Assembly (NCBI GenBank): GCA_051294375.1
Contig: CM119271.1
Location: 2,849,611 to 2,913,610 of the forward strand
Direction: 5' to 3'
From: Paraspadella gotoi
Lineage: Eukaryota > Chaetognatha
Length of the DNA: 64,000 nt
The position numbers were made by a program, and so were the translations under genes. Under the pieces are notes generated by a model. That model had not been told where the DNA came from and made no database searches. It saw only the letters and a list, made by a program, of their open reading frames with translations. The first letter of the stretch is position 1. Each line of letters starts with the position of its first letter. This document shows, one piece after another, positions 32,909 to 44,984 of the stretch.

Positions 32909-33529
32909 TCATGAAAAAGACGTGAGAAACTGAGCATGGCTGCCAACGTGAACCTCTAAGTTCTCGCGCGAGTTTATTGTAAAACTAATCTGTCTCTCCC
33001 CAGCTCCGGCCTCGCCTATGCGAAACCAAATGTTCCCGTACCACAGAAACGCATTGAGAAATCCCGACGCTGCGCTGAGCTGTTTGCGGAAAACGTCTTT
33101 CTGATCGTTTATGGAAAAGGCTAAGGCGAATGAGGAAAAAATCCAGAGGAAACTTAAAAATCCGTGGAATTGAATTTCGATAGAAAGAAGGCGACGTGGT
33201 CCATGGTAGAAAGGACCGAAGCAAGCGTACGAGACAATCAGTACGACGGAAGCCGAGCAAGCAATCAGGCTAACGGAGAGAAAAAATAAAGTCAGACGGT
33301 CCATGCTTGCTAGGGAGATTTGATCCTGGATCCGGTTTGTCTCGTTCTGTACAATATCTTTGACTCTCCCGGAGTTGAAGTCGTTGCAAGGGTCGTTGGC
33401 TTCAATATCTCCCATGCAGATGGCGACGGAGACGACGGCCGCGACGCTGGCGAAGAACTGGACGATCTTGAAGACGACTGGCGGTTCCGTCAAAACTTGA
33501 AAGTTAAAACGGACTTTGCGCGCGATCAT
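32909..33529 (-). CDS. Synaptophysin/synaptogyrin-like four-pass membrane protein
   Basis: Single-exon frame of 206 codons on the minus strand. The ATG at 33529 is the first in frame after a TAA at 33575-33577. The N-terminus FNFQVLTEPPVVFKIVQF corresponds to the conserved 'VxxEPxxxxKxxQ' entry to transmembrane segment 1 of the synaptophysin family. Four hydrophobic segments lie at about 20-40, 80-105, 122-145 and 150-170. The third reads FLSFLWIFSSFALAFSIND and the fourth SGFLNAFLWYGNIWF, close to the family pattern in which segment 4 ends GFLNxxLWxGNxWF. Family members are MARVEL-domain proteins of synaptic and other small transport vesicles. The first luminal loop is short and contains two cysteines (C38, C48). 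The C-terminal tail is short and lacks the tyrosine-rich repeats of synaptophysin. The absence of introns could mean a retrocopy, but the frame is intact. Family assignment is by motif only. Confidence 0.78.
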   Translation of the reverse strand: MIARKVRFNFQVLTEPPVVFKIVQFFASVAAVVSVAICMGDIEANDPCNDFNSGRVKDIVQNETNRIQDQISLASMDRLTLFFLSVSLIACSASVVLIVSYACFGPFYHGPRRLLSIEIQFHGFLSFLWIFSSFALAFSINDQKDVFRKQLSAASGFLNAFLWYGNIWFRIGEAGAGERQISFTINSRENLEVHVGSHAQFLTSFS

Positions 33530-34546
33530 TTTTGGCGAAAGGAATCGGTAAAAGAGCGCAATGCGCAGAAAAAATTAAATTTCCTAATCCAGACTACATA
33601 TAACCAGCTCTATAGTTTTTTTTCGAATCATTACCAAAACCGGATTTTGACAGGATCCCGAATCTGGGGAGACAAGAGAACAGCGCATACAACAGTCCAA
33701 AACGCTCGTATTTTTACAAATCTGAGGTTTTCAAAAAGATCGTCAAGCTGAAATTTCGAAGTTCGACGAATTCGATTGACCAATATGGGTAATGACATTG
33801 AGAGATTGATCTCAAAAATATGCAAAACAGATTGAATGGCGAATTAAGAATTTTCAAGCATGAAAAACGTGTGTTTTTGGTTTTTACTTAGAAATTAGAA
33901 GGTATTTTATGTAGTTTTTCACAGAATTCATTCTGGAAAGATTTGTAGTTTCATATTGAATGGTTTTTTGTCTCTTCTTGCCACGAGGAAAAAAAGAAAA
34001 AAATCTTTTAATGAGTTAATTTATTTCGAAGTACAAATATGTATAATTGTATATTAGGTATTTTATTTTGTTCTTGGCGATTGAAATAAAAGGGAAGCAC
34101 GCCACGATTCTGTAAATACTAAATAATAATGTGTTTGCAATGAAGGGTGAAAAATTGATCACTGATCAATGATCAGCGATGAAAATGTGATGTCTAGCCT
34201 ATCTCTTTTTGTCAGATCAACAACAGTTGACAATTTTCTTTAGTCGTGATTAAACCGCCTTGTTAATTTTTAGTCTCGTTTGCCGAAATGTCTCATTCAA
34301 TATTAAATATCGAATCATGTCAGCGTCTGCCCGTTTGAACTAAAGTTTTTACGTGTTTAGTTAATGAAAATATAATCAGTTATTAACCAGAACTTTTGTC
34401 GTACCTTTCGGACGGGCGACGCCTCGAACGCGCCACCCAAGAAGCATAGAAAATAGTAAAACATTTTCTGCAATCAATCATCAAAGTGCATCTATTCAAT
34501 TACACCTTTCACGGTGATTTCTGCTCTCTCTCTCTCTCTCTCTCTC

Positions 34547-34560
34547 NNNNNNNNNNNNNN
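34547..34560. other. Assembly gap (14 N) in a CT tract
   Basis: A short N run directly after (CT)n, as expected where a microsatellite could not be closed. Confidence 1.
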
Positions 34561-35340
34561 AAGAAACAGTCTAAGAGCAAAAACATGAGAGGCGAACAAA
34601 TCATCTGCATTTAGATGAAACACAAACGACGACGACGACGACGACGACGACGTTCAAAGTCACTGTGGATTGACTTCTCAGATTTTCTTCTATCTTTGCC
34701 TGTCTGTCTATCTGTCGGCCTGCCTTTCAGTGGTCTATTAGGCTCTGCCCACCTGCCGTACTTAAAAGTTAAATTCTTAAATATAAATTGTTGTGAATTT
34801 ACATTGTCAACCATTGAGTGTTAATAGGTAAGTTTTAAATAGTTTAATACCATCATCGCAGGTGGAACAATACTTACTTAAATGCCTAAGTGCTAACAAG
34901 TGAATTTAAATTTATGCCAAAACTGTTCTGAAAATTACAGAAAATTTCCAAAAATTACATTTGTTTAAAGTTGTTTCGAGATACGTCGTACATTTACTTA
35001 GAGGGATGGGTCTTAACATAATTTTTTTCATATAATATCTTTCTTATCAGGTTTCATTCACTCTTCACTATTTCAATTTTTAACCTCGTTCACACGCGTC
35101 ACATTCTCGAGCAATCAATACATTTTCACTTCATTCCCTCGAGTAATCGATCTTCACTTTTTACGTTCACACGATTCGACAACTTGGCTCAAAATAACGA
35201 CTCAATTTATCCCTTACAGTTTATGGAGCGATGATAATGAAGACGACGACGACGATGAAGACGACGACGATGACGACGACGACAATGACCTTCTTTCTCG
35301 CTGGGCTATATATGGCTAACCGGAAGTCTAGATCCGCCTA

Positions 35341-35455
<115 letters not shown>

Positions 35456-35744
35456 GCCCACGCGAGGGGGCGCGATGACGCGCGAATCTCGCGTCGCCTT
35501 TGAAGTCGTCGTCGTCGTCGTCGACAACGCGGCGAGGGAGGGGGCGTCTCTGGATGGAAAGGCGGCGTCGGCGAGGACGGCAGCGCCGGGGGGCGGCGTC
35601 GGCGGCCGCGGCGGCGGCGGTAGCTGCGTCAAGGGCACGGGCTGATACTAAGAAAAGATTTCTATAAATTTCAAAAGCATTCGTGGTTAGATTAGATTCG
35701 AAAAAAAAAAAAATTTAGTTTGGTTTTCACATTTCTATTTTTTT

Positions 35745-35840
35745 ATAATAATGATAATAATAATGATAATGATGATAATAATAATAATAATGATAATAAT
35801 AATAATAATAATATTAATAATAATAATAATAATAATAATG

Positions 35841-35919
<79 letters not shown>
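35745..35919 (+). repeat. (TAA)n microsatellite, ~175 bp
   Basis: Nearly continuous TAA units with a few TGA interruptions in the first half. Confidence 0.95.
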
Positions 35920-35921
<2 letters not shown>

Positions 35922-38700
35922 GAAATAGAAAAAAGAATAATAACATTCATCTCTGTCGGTCGTTAATTTTTTGTATCAATGTCTATTTAAAAAAAATAAA
36001 AAAATAAATAAAAGAATAGAACAATTAATTCTATCACTCGCAAAGTATTAAATATCGAAATTTTTTCATGAAAAAAAAAATATTTTTTTTAATATCCAAC
36101 TTTAATAAAACTTCACAGACTTTGGTTACTTAGGCGTCTAAGTTTTTTGGACGCTCGTTTAAAACTTTCGCCTCGTTCGCTATGTTATATTAAAAAAACA
36201 AACTATTTTCTCCGATGTAAAAAAAAAAATCATCTGAAAATATTCAAACAAAAGACGCGTAAACTTTAACATCGATGTCGCCATCTTTCGTCAGATGTCG
36301 TCGTTTTCGCCTTCTCGTTCAAAAAAAAATATATAATCCGCTTCGTTATCTCTCAAAATCGAATTTTCGCGTCACCGGCGTCACTCCCGTCGACCGCGTC
36401 ACCGGCGTCACTCCCATCGCCCGCGTCACCGTCACCCGCGAAATGGACGGTGACGTCAGCGACGTTCGTCACTCGCGTCGACTTTGAGTCGCTCGATTTC
36501 ATCGAGAATCGATTCGTCATCAAGATCGAATTAAAAAAAAAAAAAACCTCTTTTTATATCGGACTCGACTGTATTTCACGCTACATTGTACGTATAATGT
36601 ATAATTGTATATAGTATATACTATATACGTTTTCGGAGCATCAAGAGTGTATTATGTTTACAAGAAATTGGTATATTTATCTAACCAAGACAGGTAAAAA
36701 AACTCGTTCTTCGTTTTCGCCTATTCCCTTTTTTTTTCTTCATTTCTAGTATTTTTGGCTCGTGTATCTTTTTTTTTCGAGTTTCATTATTACTTTTTTT
36801 TCTTTTTTTTTTCTCTCTAATTTATATTTTTAAATTTATTTCAGTCGCGTCTCTGTTTTTTGTTGTTTTTTTTTTTCTTTTTTTTGTTTGTTTGTTTTTT
36901 GTTGTTTTTTTTTTGTTCAAATCGTTAGTCTTTTACGTTTTACGATTCAATATTTTCATTTGTCACTTTTCTTAAACCTCGAATAATCGGGTTTTTTTTT
37001 GTTTTTTTTTGGTCGAAGTTGTGACTGCTAATGTTGTTGTTTTTGTTTTTTGTAATCGTTAGTTTTATTGTTTTTGTTTCTCTCCACTAATCTTCTCTTC
37101 CGTTTCCCCTTGTTGTTCTTGTTTTTGTTTTGAGCCAACGTCTTAACATCTTAACCCCTTTTGGCCCCTGACCTCTCTTTCCGTTGTTGAGCTCGTGGTT
37201 TTGACCTTTCTCTCTTTTTTGAAAGCGAAGGAAACAAAAAGGAATAACCATGACTTTTGGTGACGGAAAAAAAAAAATTGTTAATTTGAAAATAATCTAG
37301 TTAATCGTTTCGCGCATTTAATCAATTAGGGTTTTAACCAGTTTGGCATCCGAATCTTTTAATCAACAGAATGAAAAAAAAACCTTTGGGTCAAAAATCG
37401 AGGTCGAAAAATATCGGATATCTGTTTTAATGTTTAAATTATTTCAATCACTGTAATTTAAAAAGAACAAAGCATAAGCACCGGACCACGAAATAACGCT
37501 TAAACAAAAGTTTTCACATTGAATCTATTGACAACGAAAAAGTATAATAAGAAAAGCTTGACTAACAACATTTACATGCGAGTTCATCCGAAGCAGTTTT
37601 AATTTGACTTAATTTTCTTTTAATTCATTGTTTTTTCTTCTATTTATTGTACCCTAACACGATTTGTGCCTCGTTTATAATTTTCGACGTCTGCTTTTTG
37701 GCCCGACAAAGAACGATTAAGAATTTGGAATTCGTTGCTCGGTTTAATTATCAACAAACAATTCGGCGAAAGGGAAAAAAAAGATCCGTTGTTTGTTTAC
37801 GCGAAAACGAAATAAGAAATTAACTTTTTTTTAATTTCGTCGATTAAAAAAATTATAAGAATTAATTTTTAGTGTGATTATAAACAAGGACGTTCGGGGG
37901 TCCTCGAGTCAACTCGCCATTTCCTTCCTACTTGAAACATCGAATTTTAAAAATAAAAGACTAATTTAATATCGGTTTATTTAACTTCTTCCAAGAAACT
38001 GGGCCCATATATTTTTTTCCGCCAGTAGTTTCGTTCGGGGCCGTGTCGAACGCCATTAAACCGATTACGCATGCCAACATTTTCTCGACTTTGCTTAAGG
38101 TCCGGGATCACTCAATTCAAATTATAATTAAACGAAAACCGAGCTCGGATTTCGAAAGGAGAGCTCCTGACGATTCCGAAAATGTATTCACTTTACTATT
38201 TTTTCAAAGGCTTCATCGTTTTTTCGATTTTTTTTATACTATATAAAATAAAAGAAACCTATTTGAAGAGTTGCAGACCAAACGGTAAGGCGGTTTCTCA
38301 TGAAATATGGCATGAATTACCTTTAGGTCACGAACTCTAATTCTATGAAAAGATACTTTCAAAATTTGCCTTCCTTCATATAAAATTGATTATTTTAATC
38401 AATTTTTGGATAGTTCCTTGATATCTTTGAAACAAAAACATTTTTTCAAAAACGCGCTCATAGAATCTCCCCCACCTTTCTTTTTTTGCCCAAGATATTT
38501 TTTTCTTCAAGAAAGTCAACGGTTTGAGCTGCAACTCTTTGTTTTTAACTTCACTTCGTCAAGAAAGTTAAATTCTGTACTCATTAAACTCATTAAACAT
38601 TTACATAAAGTATAAAGTCAAATTGAAATAAATTTGATAATTTTTTTCACTCATAAAACTCATAAAAGTATAAAAACCCGTCTGGAAATGTGTAGAGTAG

Positions 38701-38931
38701 TATGGTGGACTAAATCCACCAACCGTTCATCAGCGGCCATTGGTGCCGGAGGCAAGTCATTCGCCTCCCAACCCAAAGGTCCGGGGTTCTAGCCCGGTGG
38801 TCGTCTGGCAGTTAAGGGGACGGGGCGCTTAACCCGCCTGTAACATGGTGTTACAGCCTGATCCGAAGCTCAGGGACTGCTATATTGAACGGTTCTGTCA
38901 TTAACACTTATCAATAATTACTGTCTCTTCA
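38701..38931 (+). repeat. 5' LTR of the miniature element
   Basis: 231 bp from TATGGTGGAC to CTGTCTCTTCA. The tRNA T-arm-like hairpin is at about 38782-38802. Confidence 0.75.
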
Positions 38932-39111
38932 TTGGTGAGCCCGACTTCCGAACACAACAGCAACAACAACTTTCAGGCGACATGCCTCAACCTGGCGATG
39001 CACTTTCCGCCCACAACACATCAGGCGACATGCCTCAACTTGGTGACGAACTTTCCACCAACAACAATTCACTGAAGAGACGCAACAGACTTCTCCTACG
39101 GGAGGGGGATG

Positions 39112-39345
39112 TATGGTGGACTAAAATCCACCAACCGTTCATCAGCGGCCATTGGTGCCGGAGGCAAGTCATTCGCCTCCCAACCCAAAGGTCCGGGGTT
39201 CTAGCCCGGTGGTCGTCTGGCAGTTAAGAGGGACGGGGCGCTTAACCCGCCTGTAACATGGTGTTACAGCCTGATCCGAAGCTCAGGGACTGCTTATATT
39301 GAACGGTTCTGTCATTAACACTTATCAATAATTACTGTCTCTTCA
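39112..39345 (+). repeat. 3' LTR of the miniature element
   Basis: 234 bp differing from the 5' LTR by a few single-base indels (for example AAAATCC versus AAATCC), so the insertion looks young. Confidence 0.75.
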
Positions 39346-39705
39346 GTAGTTTATTTTAGACTTATTAGTGAACAACTCCAAGTATGTACTTGTAGCAAAA
39401 GAAGAATTAAATATAAGAAGTAGAAATTGAGCTTACTGTAAAGAATCAGTTTTAAGTTAAAAATTTAGTTGTAGAAATTTAGCTTACATATAAAAAATTA
39501 TTTTTCTCTTGAAAATCTAGTTTTACCGAAGAAAAAATTTGTTTAAATTTTTATAAACATTTTATGTAGATTTTTTAAAAAATTTTCGATTATTTTTCAA
39601 TAGAAATCCTCTTACAAGATATGAGAAAATGATTAAGATACAGTAAATTAAGATTTCTACAATTTTAGGTTGAGTGATCCCTGGCCTTAAGAAGGTATTT
39701 ATATA

Positions 39706-39917
39706 TGTAGTCGGGCATTGCATAAGTTCACCCCGCTTATAAGCATGACAACTTCAGTCGTGACCCGGTAGCTCATTTAGTAAAACCATCAACTCTTGAC
39801 CACTAGGTACCGATTCAATCCCAGCTTGCAGGAACCTGTTTCCAAGCCCGAACCCGTTCCTTGGCTGCTTGAGAGGTTAAAGACGTTGCGGATAGCGCTC
39901 TTCAGCCCACTTATCCT
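39706..39917 (+). mobile_element. TGTAGTCGGGCATT family element
   Basis: 5' part well conserved. A tRNA-like region with TAGCTCATTTAG (A-box-like) and GATTCAATCCC (B-box-like) is followed by a truncated 3' end. Confidence 0.6.
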
Positions 39918-40166
39918 TGGTCGGACCGAATGCCTTTCAAGTCAAACCCACTTATCCACGGATATCTTTCATATTGCGATCAAAATTTGTTTCATTTTCG
40001 ATGGCCGAAGGACCCGAGTTATCAACTGAATCAGTCAATAAATCAATCATTGGGTCATCGTCTCGCCACCAACATTTCCATTCCTCGTCGTCTTTGTTCT
40101 CACGGACAAACCTCACCTTTCCCACTTTTTTTCTCAATCCGATTTCCCGACGGCGATTCCAAGGTC

Positions 40167-40168
<2 letters not shown>

Positions 40169-40205
<37 letters not shown>

Positions 40206-40223
40206 CCTCTCTCTCTCTCACCC
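40169..40223 (+). repeat. (CT)n tract
   Basis: CT units interrupted once by ACTC. Confidence 0.9.
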
Positions 40224-40399
40224 ATCTCATTCCACTCCGGTAATTCCGTCCATAGAGAGGACAGCGACGTCGACACGCTCGATCCTTGATTAACCTCACG
40301 TGAAAAACCGATTCGCTCCGTTCGCGCGCTCGCGAGAGGGGGGCGGTGAAAGAAACGGATCGCGCTTGCGCCTGACTCTTCGACAGGTGGAATTAACAG

Positions 40400-40588
40400 G
40401 TGCCTGACTCGACTTACTCTGCAACCCGGTACCTACCCTGCGGGAAGAGTGAGGACGGCCGTAAGCCGCCTTGGGGGCGTGGCAAACCCTCAAGCCTGGT
40501 TCCAAGCCAGGAACCGTTCCATGTCTGCTACAGGGGGTTATAGAAGTTACGGATAGTCATCTTCAGCCCACTTAGCGCCTTATCCACA
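40400..40588 (+). mobile_element. TGTAGTCGGGCATT family element, 5'-truncated
   Basis: It matches the 3' two-thirds of 29936-30186, from CCCTGCGGGAAG to GCGCCTTATCCACA. The head is missing. Confidence 0.6.
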
Positions 40589-40987
40589 CACATACTACTT
40601 GCCATATGCAATGGTTTTCGCAGCTTCGTCGTGGAGAAATCTATTTTGGCCTCTCACTCTCCTTTCCAGATTCCTTTGAAGCCAATCAGCGTCGATCTCA
40701 GCCAATCATTGACGATTTTTGCCAATCAGCGTCGTTCTCAACCAATCATTGACGATTTCGGCCAATGAGGGTCTACGGCTGCCAATTTTGTTCCATTCTT
40801 TTTAAAAGTCGTTTGCGAGGACGAAGCTAATAACGTCGTTGAGATTTAGATCACCTTCATTTATAACTCGAAGAAAATGCGTGGAAAAGCTCATTCGCTA
40901 AAACCAAAGTCAAGGTAGAAAATATCGCCTCTTTTTACATTCGTAAGAACGAAATAATTTTAATAAGAAGAACTTTCTCGTCTTAAA

Positions 40988-40989
40988 AA

Positions 40990-41034
<45 letters not shown>

Positions 41035-41036
41035 AG
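40988..41036 (+). repeat. (GAC)n microsatellite
   Basis: About 16 GAC units. Confidence 0.95.
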
Positions 41037-41929
41037 AAAATTGATTGTCTTTCGGAGGCGACGCGCGGGATTTTCCGATCAGTCTGGAAATTCTCGGAAA
41101 AGAAAGAAAAAAATCGATTTGTCAAATCGGAGGGGAAAAAAATGGATTTCTCGGATCTAAAAGTTTTTTTCGGCCAACTTGTTCGATAGTTAGATGGAAA
41201 GTAACTAAAAATATAAAGTACGGAGGCACATTTTGAACTGATCTTTTTCCAAGAATCGATGGGGGGTGGGGAAAGTAAGAAGCCACGCGAGAAAGCTTTA
41301 AGGTCATCTTTTCACAGTTTTTCCTTCCCCTTCGATGCTCTTTAGTTTTTTTGGCTTCTTCATTGGAACTTTTTTCCCCCCCCAAGGACCCCCCAAACTT
41401 TTTTTCCTTCCCCTCCTTTCCTCTGCGCGTCTTCCTGTTACTTGTTTCCCTTCCCCTCCCTTCCCCTTCCTTTCCTCCTCTCCCCCACCTCTTCCCCTCC
41501 TCCCTTACATCCCCCTGCCCTCCCTTTCTCTTCCTTCTCTTCTTGTTTCGACAAGTCCAGTCTCAGCTGCGATTTCGTTTCCCTTTAATATCTCGCGGAG
41601 GAGAAAAGACCCGGGAAGACTTCCTTCGATCAAGAAGATGGGGGTCGTGGGAAGGAGTAGATCGAAAAGACGGATGAAAAATGAAAACCATATGTCCATC
41701 TGGATTTTATGTATATTCTTATTTTAATTTTTACGTATATATGTGTAATTTTTTCGTCCGAATAAATACATGTTTCCATCCTCCTATAACTGACCAAAAA
41801 CAGAAAGCTTGTTTAATGTTTTGATGTACCGAGTATATCTGATGAAGTTTAAACAATACAAGATACAGCGCGGCCCGTCACAAAAGTTTCGTTATAAACA
41901 CAACTACAAGTCTAATCAACCTACACATG

Positions 41930-41999
41930 TTATTATCTTATCTATCTATCTTATCTTATCTATCTATCTTTCTATCTATCTATCTTAACTTATCTATTG
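41930..41999 (+). repeat. TATC/TTATC tandem repeat
   Basis: Mixed TATC and TTATC units just beyond the 3' end of the U1-like gene. Confidence 0.85.
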
Positions 42000-42030
42000 A
42001 CTGGAAAATGTTAAATTCGACTAAGTTTTG

Positions 42031-42194
42031 TATGGGGTTAGCGCGAACGCAGACCCCACTATCACAAATTATGCTCCCGAGTTTCCCACATTCGGGGAAA
42101 TCGCAAGGGTCAGCCCAACCGAAGTGCAATGGAAGGGCCTCGCCCTGGGGGAACCTCCTTGCTGATCAAGGTATCCCCTGAGCCAGGTAAGTAT
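42031..42194 (-). ncRNA. U1 spliceosomal small nuclear RNA (or close variant)
   Basis: On the minus strand the sequence starts ATACTTACCTGGC at 42194. Its ACTTACCTG pairs with 5' splice sites. The order of parts matches U1 throughout: stem-loop I region, CCCAGGGCGAGG, stem-loop II with ATTGCACTTC, GGTTGGGCTGACC, ATGTGGGAAACTCG of stem-loop III, the Sm-site region ATAATTTGTGATAGTGGGG, and the terminal stem ending GCGCTAACCCC. Length is 162-164 nt, as for animal U1. Differences from the human sequence as I remember it lie at protein sites: stem-loop I loop GATCAGCAAG instead of GATCACGAAG, and Sm-site AATTTGTGA instead of AATTTGTGG. It may therefore be a variant gene or a pseudogene. No promoter element can be assigned with confidence. 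Confidence 0.93.
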
Positions 42195-43101
42195 GCTTCT
42201 ACCTGCAAAATTTTCGACCTTTAATCCAAGCCTGGACTTAAGACAATAATTTTTTTATTTGAAGAGGATAAGGCTAGAATTAATATTAGTTTTCTATTTC
42301 ACACCTTTTTTGGCGCAAAATAGTATAAAATTTGGTTTGATTAAATATGCACTGCTATAATTTAAAATTTACCTTAGATCTATCATTTTACGAAAGTTTG
42401 TATTCAGATTGTAGCTGCATTAAAGCTAATATTTATATGCTCTTAGTTATTATGCAAATAAACCATAGTAACGAGGTTTGTGAAGGAAACAAAAGATTAC
42501 TTTACGCTTCCAATTATAACTTTTTTTATGAAACTATAGACAAAGGTCGACAAACAATTGTTATGATTCGTGACACAATGTTTATTAGTATATATATATA
42601 TTTATATATATAAATAGATTAATAATATTGAATAAAATGTATAGTATATCTATAAATATAATCTCACTAGATTAAGCTTGGAGAAATTACTTGTACATGT
42701 GTCAGTTGCCACTTATCCCAGGGAATGAATTCGCAAAAAGCATTTCTTGTTTACATATCTCATTATTTCCAAGAAACCTTTTTCACTCGGGCTGATATTG
42801 GTGGATGAATGGTTTTTATGTGAGTATATTATCATAGTATATTATTTTGGTTGTACCAATTCCATACATTTATGTTGCTATGAGACGTAAGCTTCTTTCT
42901 GAAGCCGTTAAACTATAATACAGAACAGTTGAAGAAAGAAGGGAAATAAAGTAAATACTTTCGTTTTAAATTGGAATTTTCGTCGTTAATTGGTCGATTT
43001 AAATTAATTTTGCCCCTGATTGGTAAATTACATACATCTAAATTTCCTTCTATACAAGTTTTATAAAAATCATTGTGTTGAGTCTCTCTTTTCGTTGATT
43101 T

Positions 43102-43194
43102 AAGGAAAAACGACAGTTTTTAATGACAATAAACAAAGATTTATTATATTTAATAAATCGTTGTTTATTGCCATTAAAAACTGTCGTTTTTCTT
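43102..43194. repeat. Inverted repeat with ~44-bp arms
   Basis: Arms 43102-43145 and 43151-43194 share GGAAAAACGACAGTTTTTAA and its mirror. The right arm runs directly into a copy of the GGTACAACCAAT repeat (43195-43272). Confidence 0.75.
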
Positions 43195-44135
43195 TATGAA
43201 ATTGGTACAACCAATATAAAAATTATTCATTCATTTAATAAATAAGCTATCTTGCCCCTGACTTTGGACAATAATATAATTAGTTACTTTTATCTTTAAT
43301 CTCATTTGCATATTTCAGTACACTCATTCAAACTTTTCGAAAAAATATTAATCAATTGATCAAACTTTCAAATACATTTTCTAGTAGAACTTAATATACA
43401 AAAACTATTTAATTTGATTAAAATAGTATTAGCGTGTATTCAATTTACTTTTTATGATATTGCTTCTACTAAATATTTTTTCATATGAAACCGATATCGC
43501 GTCCGGCAGTAGAAGAATAAGGTATATAAACAAAAAGAGAACTTCTTCGAAAACGTAGCGTAGTAACTTATAAACGTAGCATAGCTTCCAGTGGTTCAGA
43601 TGTAGCATGTGACTTTGTGACGTAGCGTTGATTCACTAATTAAATGTAGCGTAATATTTATTTATTTTAACTTTTTTATTCGCAATGAATATATCTTTTT
43701 TGGTGAAGAATATAGAACCATAGCGCCCAACGAAGTGAAAAACGAAACGTCCCGAATGAATATTTCGCGCTCTCTCTCTCTCTCTTTCCTCTCTCGCTCT
43801 CTTTCTTTTTCTTTTGCAATATTTTCTCACTCTCTCCCTCTGCCTGACTCTCTCTCTGTCTCATTTTTCCCCTCTATTTCCAGCACTAACTCAATTTCTG
43901 AGTCAAAAAAAAAAAACGTAAAAAAAACAAAATCATTAAAATCATTCGCAACGAAAACAAAACAGCAACAATAAAAACAACAACAACAACAACAACTCCT
44001 CGTGGCCTTCGGTTTTTTGTTTTCGATTTTTTTCCGGAAAGAAAAAAATATATATAATCGCGTGTTTTTCCGAAGAGGAAAGAGGAAGCGCTTATATACT
44101 ATATGCCTCGATGGGAAGGAAAACCGTCATTGAGC

Positions 44136-44139
<4 letters not shown>

Positions 44140-44177
<38 letters not shown>

Positions 44178-44203
44178 CGAGTTCCATGACCGCAGAGATA
44201 GAA

Positions 44204-44255
<52 letters not shown>
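44140..44255 (+). repeat. CT tract followed by GA tract
   Basis: (CT)n at 44140-44172 and (GA)n at 44193-44255 lie 20 bp apart and can pair as an imperfect hairpin. Confidence 0.85.
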
Positions 44256-44258
<3 letters not shown>

Positions 44259-44984
44259 CGAGGCAGTGCACCGAGAGAACTGATATAGGCTCTCAGTTCC
44301 AGGACGAACGCGGAGAAGAGACGAGGCGAAAAACGAAATTATTTTTTCGGAGAGAAAGAGAGAGAGACAGAGACGCAGCTGAATTCGCCATAACAGAGAG
44401 AGAGTCACGGAGTCACCGGGCGTGAAACTGCTTTTTGAAACATCTGCCACTTATTACGCCCTGTGAAAGTTAAACTTACTGCTCGGTGTTCACACCTCAA
44501 AAAAAAAAAACGAAAAGAAAAGAAAAAACGTTCCGGGGTCAATGTACTTTTGATATTTTTCCATTTTTAGTATACAATAATTTATATTTATATACATATC
44601 AATAAATAAATATATATTCATATATATAAATAAAAAACTTCATAACAATTTCTTGACTTTTCAACTCGTAATATAAATTTTCGAAATACACCATTCGGAA
44701 CCCATCTACTGGCATTCTCCATTTGCGTTTATTTTTTGCCACACAAAAAAAAAAAAAAAAAAAACCGTGTGTGTTAACGGAATATTTTTTTCATTTGTTC
44801 AACGGGACGTCGGCCATTCGTCCTTCCTCCAACTAAAACATATTCATGAATACAAATCTTCCGCTCGTTTCTTTTCAACCGCATCAATTCTTTTTTTTTT
44901 TTTCGCGCAAAAATCACCTTAGACTCCGTCGCTGCGACGAAAAAGGAAACAGAGTTTTTAGTTGCGCCTCGAATACTCGCTTTT

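Larger units (their letters stand above)
38701..39345 (+). mobile_element. Miniature LTR retrotransposon (TRIM-like) with tRNA-like motif in its LTRs
   Basis: Two direct repeats (38701-38931 and 39112-39345) flank only 180 bp of interior, and GTAG lies on both outer sides (38697-38700 and 39346-39349). The interior starts with TTGGTGAGCCCGACTTCC, in the position of a primer-binding site, and ends with CGGGAGGGGGATG, in the position of a polypurine tract. It contains two copies of a ~42-bp block beginning CAGGCGACATGCCTCAAC. Each LTR contains CCGGGGTTCTAGCCCGG, a perfect 5-bp stem with a GTTCTAG-type loop like a tRNA T-arm and B box. No protein of useful size is encoded, so it must be mobilised in trans. 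A solo LTR with AAGC duplications lies at 880-1085. An alternative is a SINE present as two tandem copies, but the short repeats and boundary motifs favour an LTR element. Confidence 0.75.

Noticed and set aside
35735-35966. Poly-Ile, poly-Leu and poly-Asn frames
   Set aside because: Translations of the (TAA)n microsatellite.
40002-40243. Frame starting MAEGPEL, reminiscent of the N-terminus of Fpg/Nei DNA glycosylases
   Set aside because: The catalytic Pro2 of that family is Ala here, the similarity stops after seven residues, and the frame runs into a CT tract.
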